From an uncultured Collinsella sp. (GTDB lineage Bacteria > Actinomycetota > Coriobacteriia > Coriobacteriales > Coriobacteriaceae): 5,470 bases of DNA. Of this stretch, positions 5,132 to 5,470 are shown in pieces. The notes beneath the pieces were generated by a model. That model saw nothing but the letters and a program-made list of their open reading frames with translations. It ran no database searches and was not told where the DNA came from. A program made the translations under genes and the position numbers. The stretch lies in assembly GCA_905197585.1 (NCBI GenBank), contig CAJJZO010000126.1, positions 1 to 5,470 of the forward strand, in the 5' to 3' direction. Within the stretch, counting starts at the first letter, position 1. The number at the start of each line of letters is the position of its first letter.

Positions 5132-5470
<339 letters not shown>

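Overview
The window looks like chromosome from a GC-rich Gram-positive anaerobe. Gene content and style (actinobacterial-type Uup-like ABC-F protein, Zn/Cd P-type ATPase, PstB, DtxR/MntR-type regulator, IS110 element) suggest an actinobacterium close to Coriobacteriia such as Collinsella. That assignment is inference from recognition, not a database result.

Layout, left to right. (1) 1-521, + strand: 3' end of a heavy-metal P1B-type ATPase, with an unusual C-terminal tail that runs through a palindrome and into an inserted element. (2) About 400-1582: a mobile-element island. A 28-bp inverted repeat (26/28 identical) bounds it. Inside are a long imperfect palindrome, a near-perfect 12-bp direct repeat, and between the direct repeats a minus-strand IS110-family transposase gene with a large in-frame internal deletion. 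(3) 1376-1718: no credible gene. (4) 1719-2108, minus strand: a small DtxR/MntR-type metal-dependent repressor, preceded by an AT-richer region with repeated AGTTAGCC-like motifs that could be its operators. (5) 2291-4927, minus strand: a two-gene operon, Uup-like ABC-F ATPase followed 6 bp later by a Cof-type HAD phosphatase. It has an extended -10 promoter in front and a rho-independent terminator behind. (6) 4928-5131: intergenic region with a REP-like hairpin and the terminator of the next gene. (7) 5132-5470, minus strand: 3' end of pstB, the phosphate ABC transporter ATPase.

The genes are mostly housekeeping: metal efflux and metal sensing, ribosome-associated ATPase, phosphatase, phosphate uptake. 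The ATPase and the DtxR-type regulator are both metal-homeostasis genes, but they are convergent and separated by the island, so a regulatory link is only possible. The accessory interest is in the island: an IS110 remnant that kept its reading frame, a C-terminal helix-turn-helix, a nested stem-loop upstream of the transposase where IS110 bridge RNAs are encoded, and an insertion point next to a palindrome, as known for REP-targeting IS110 relatives. I see no convincing previously undescribed multi-gene system.
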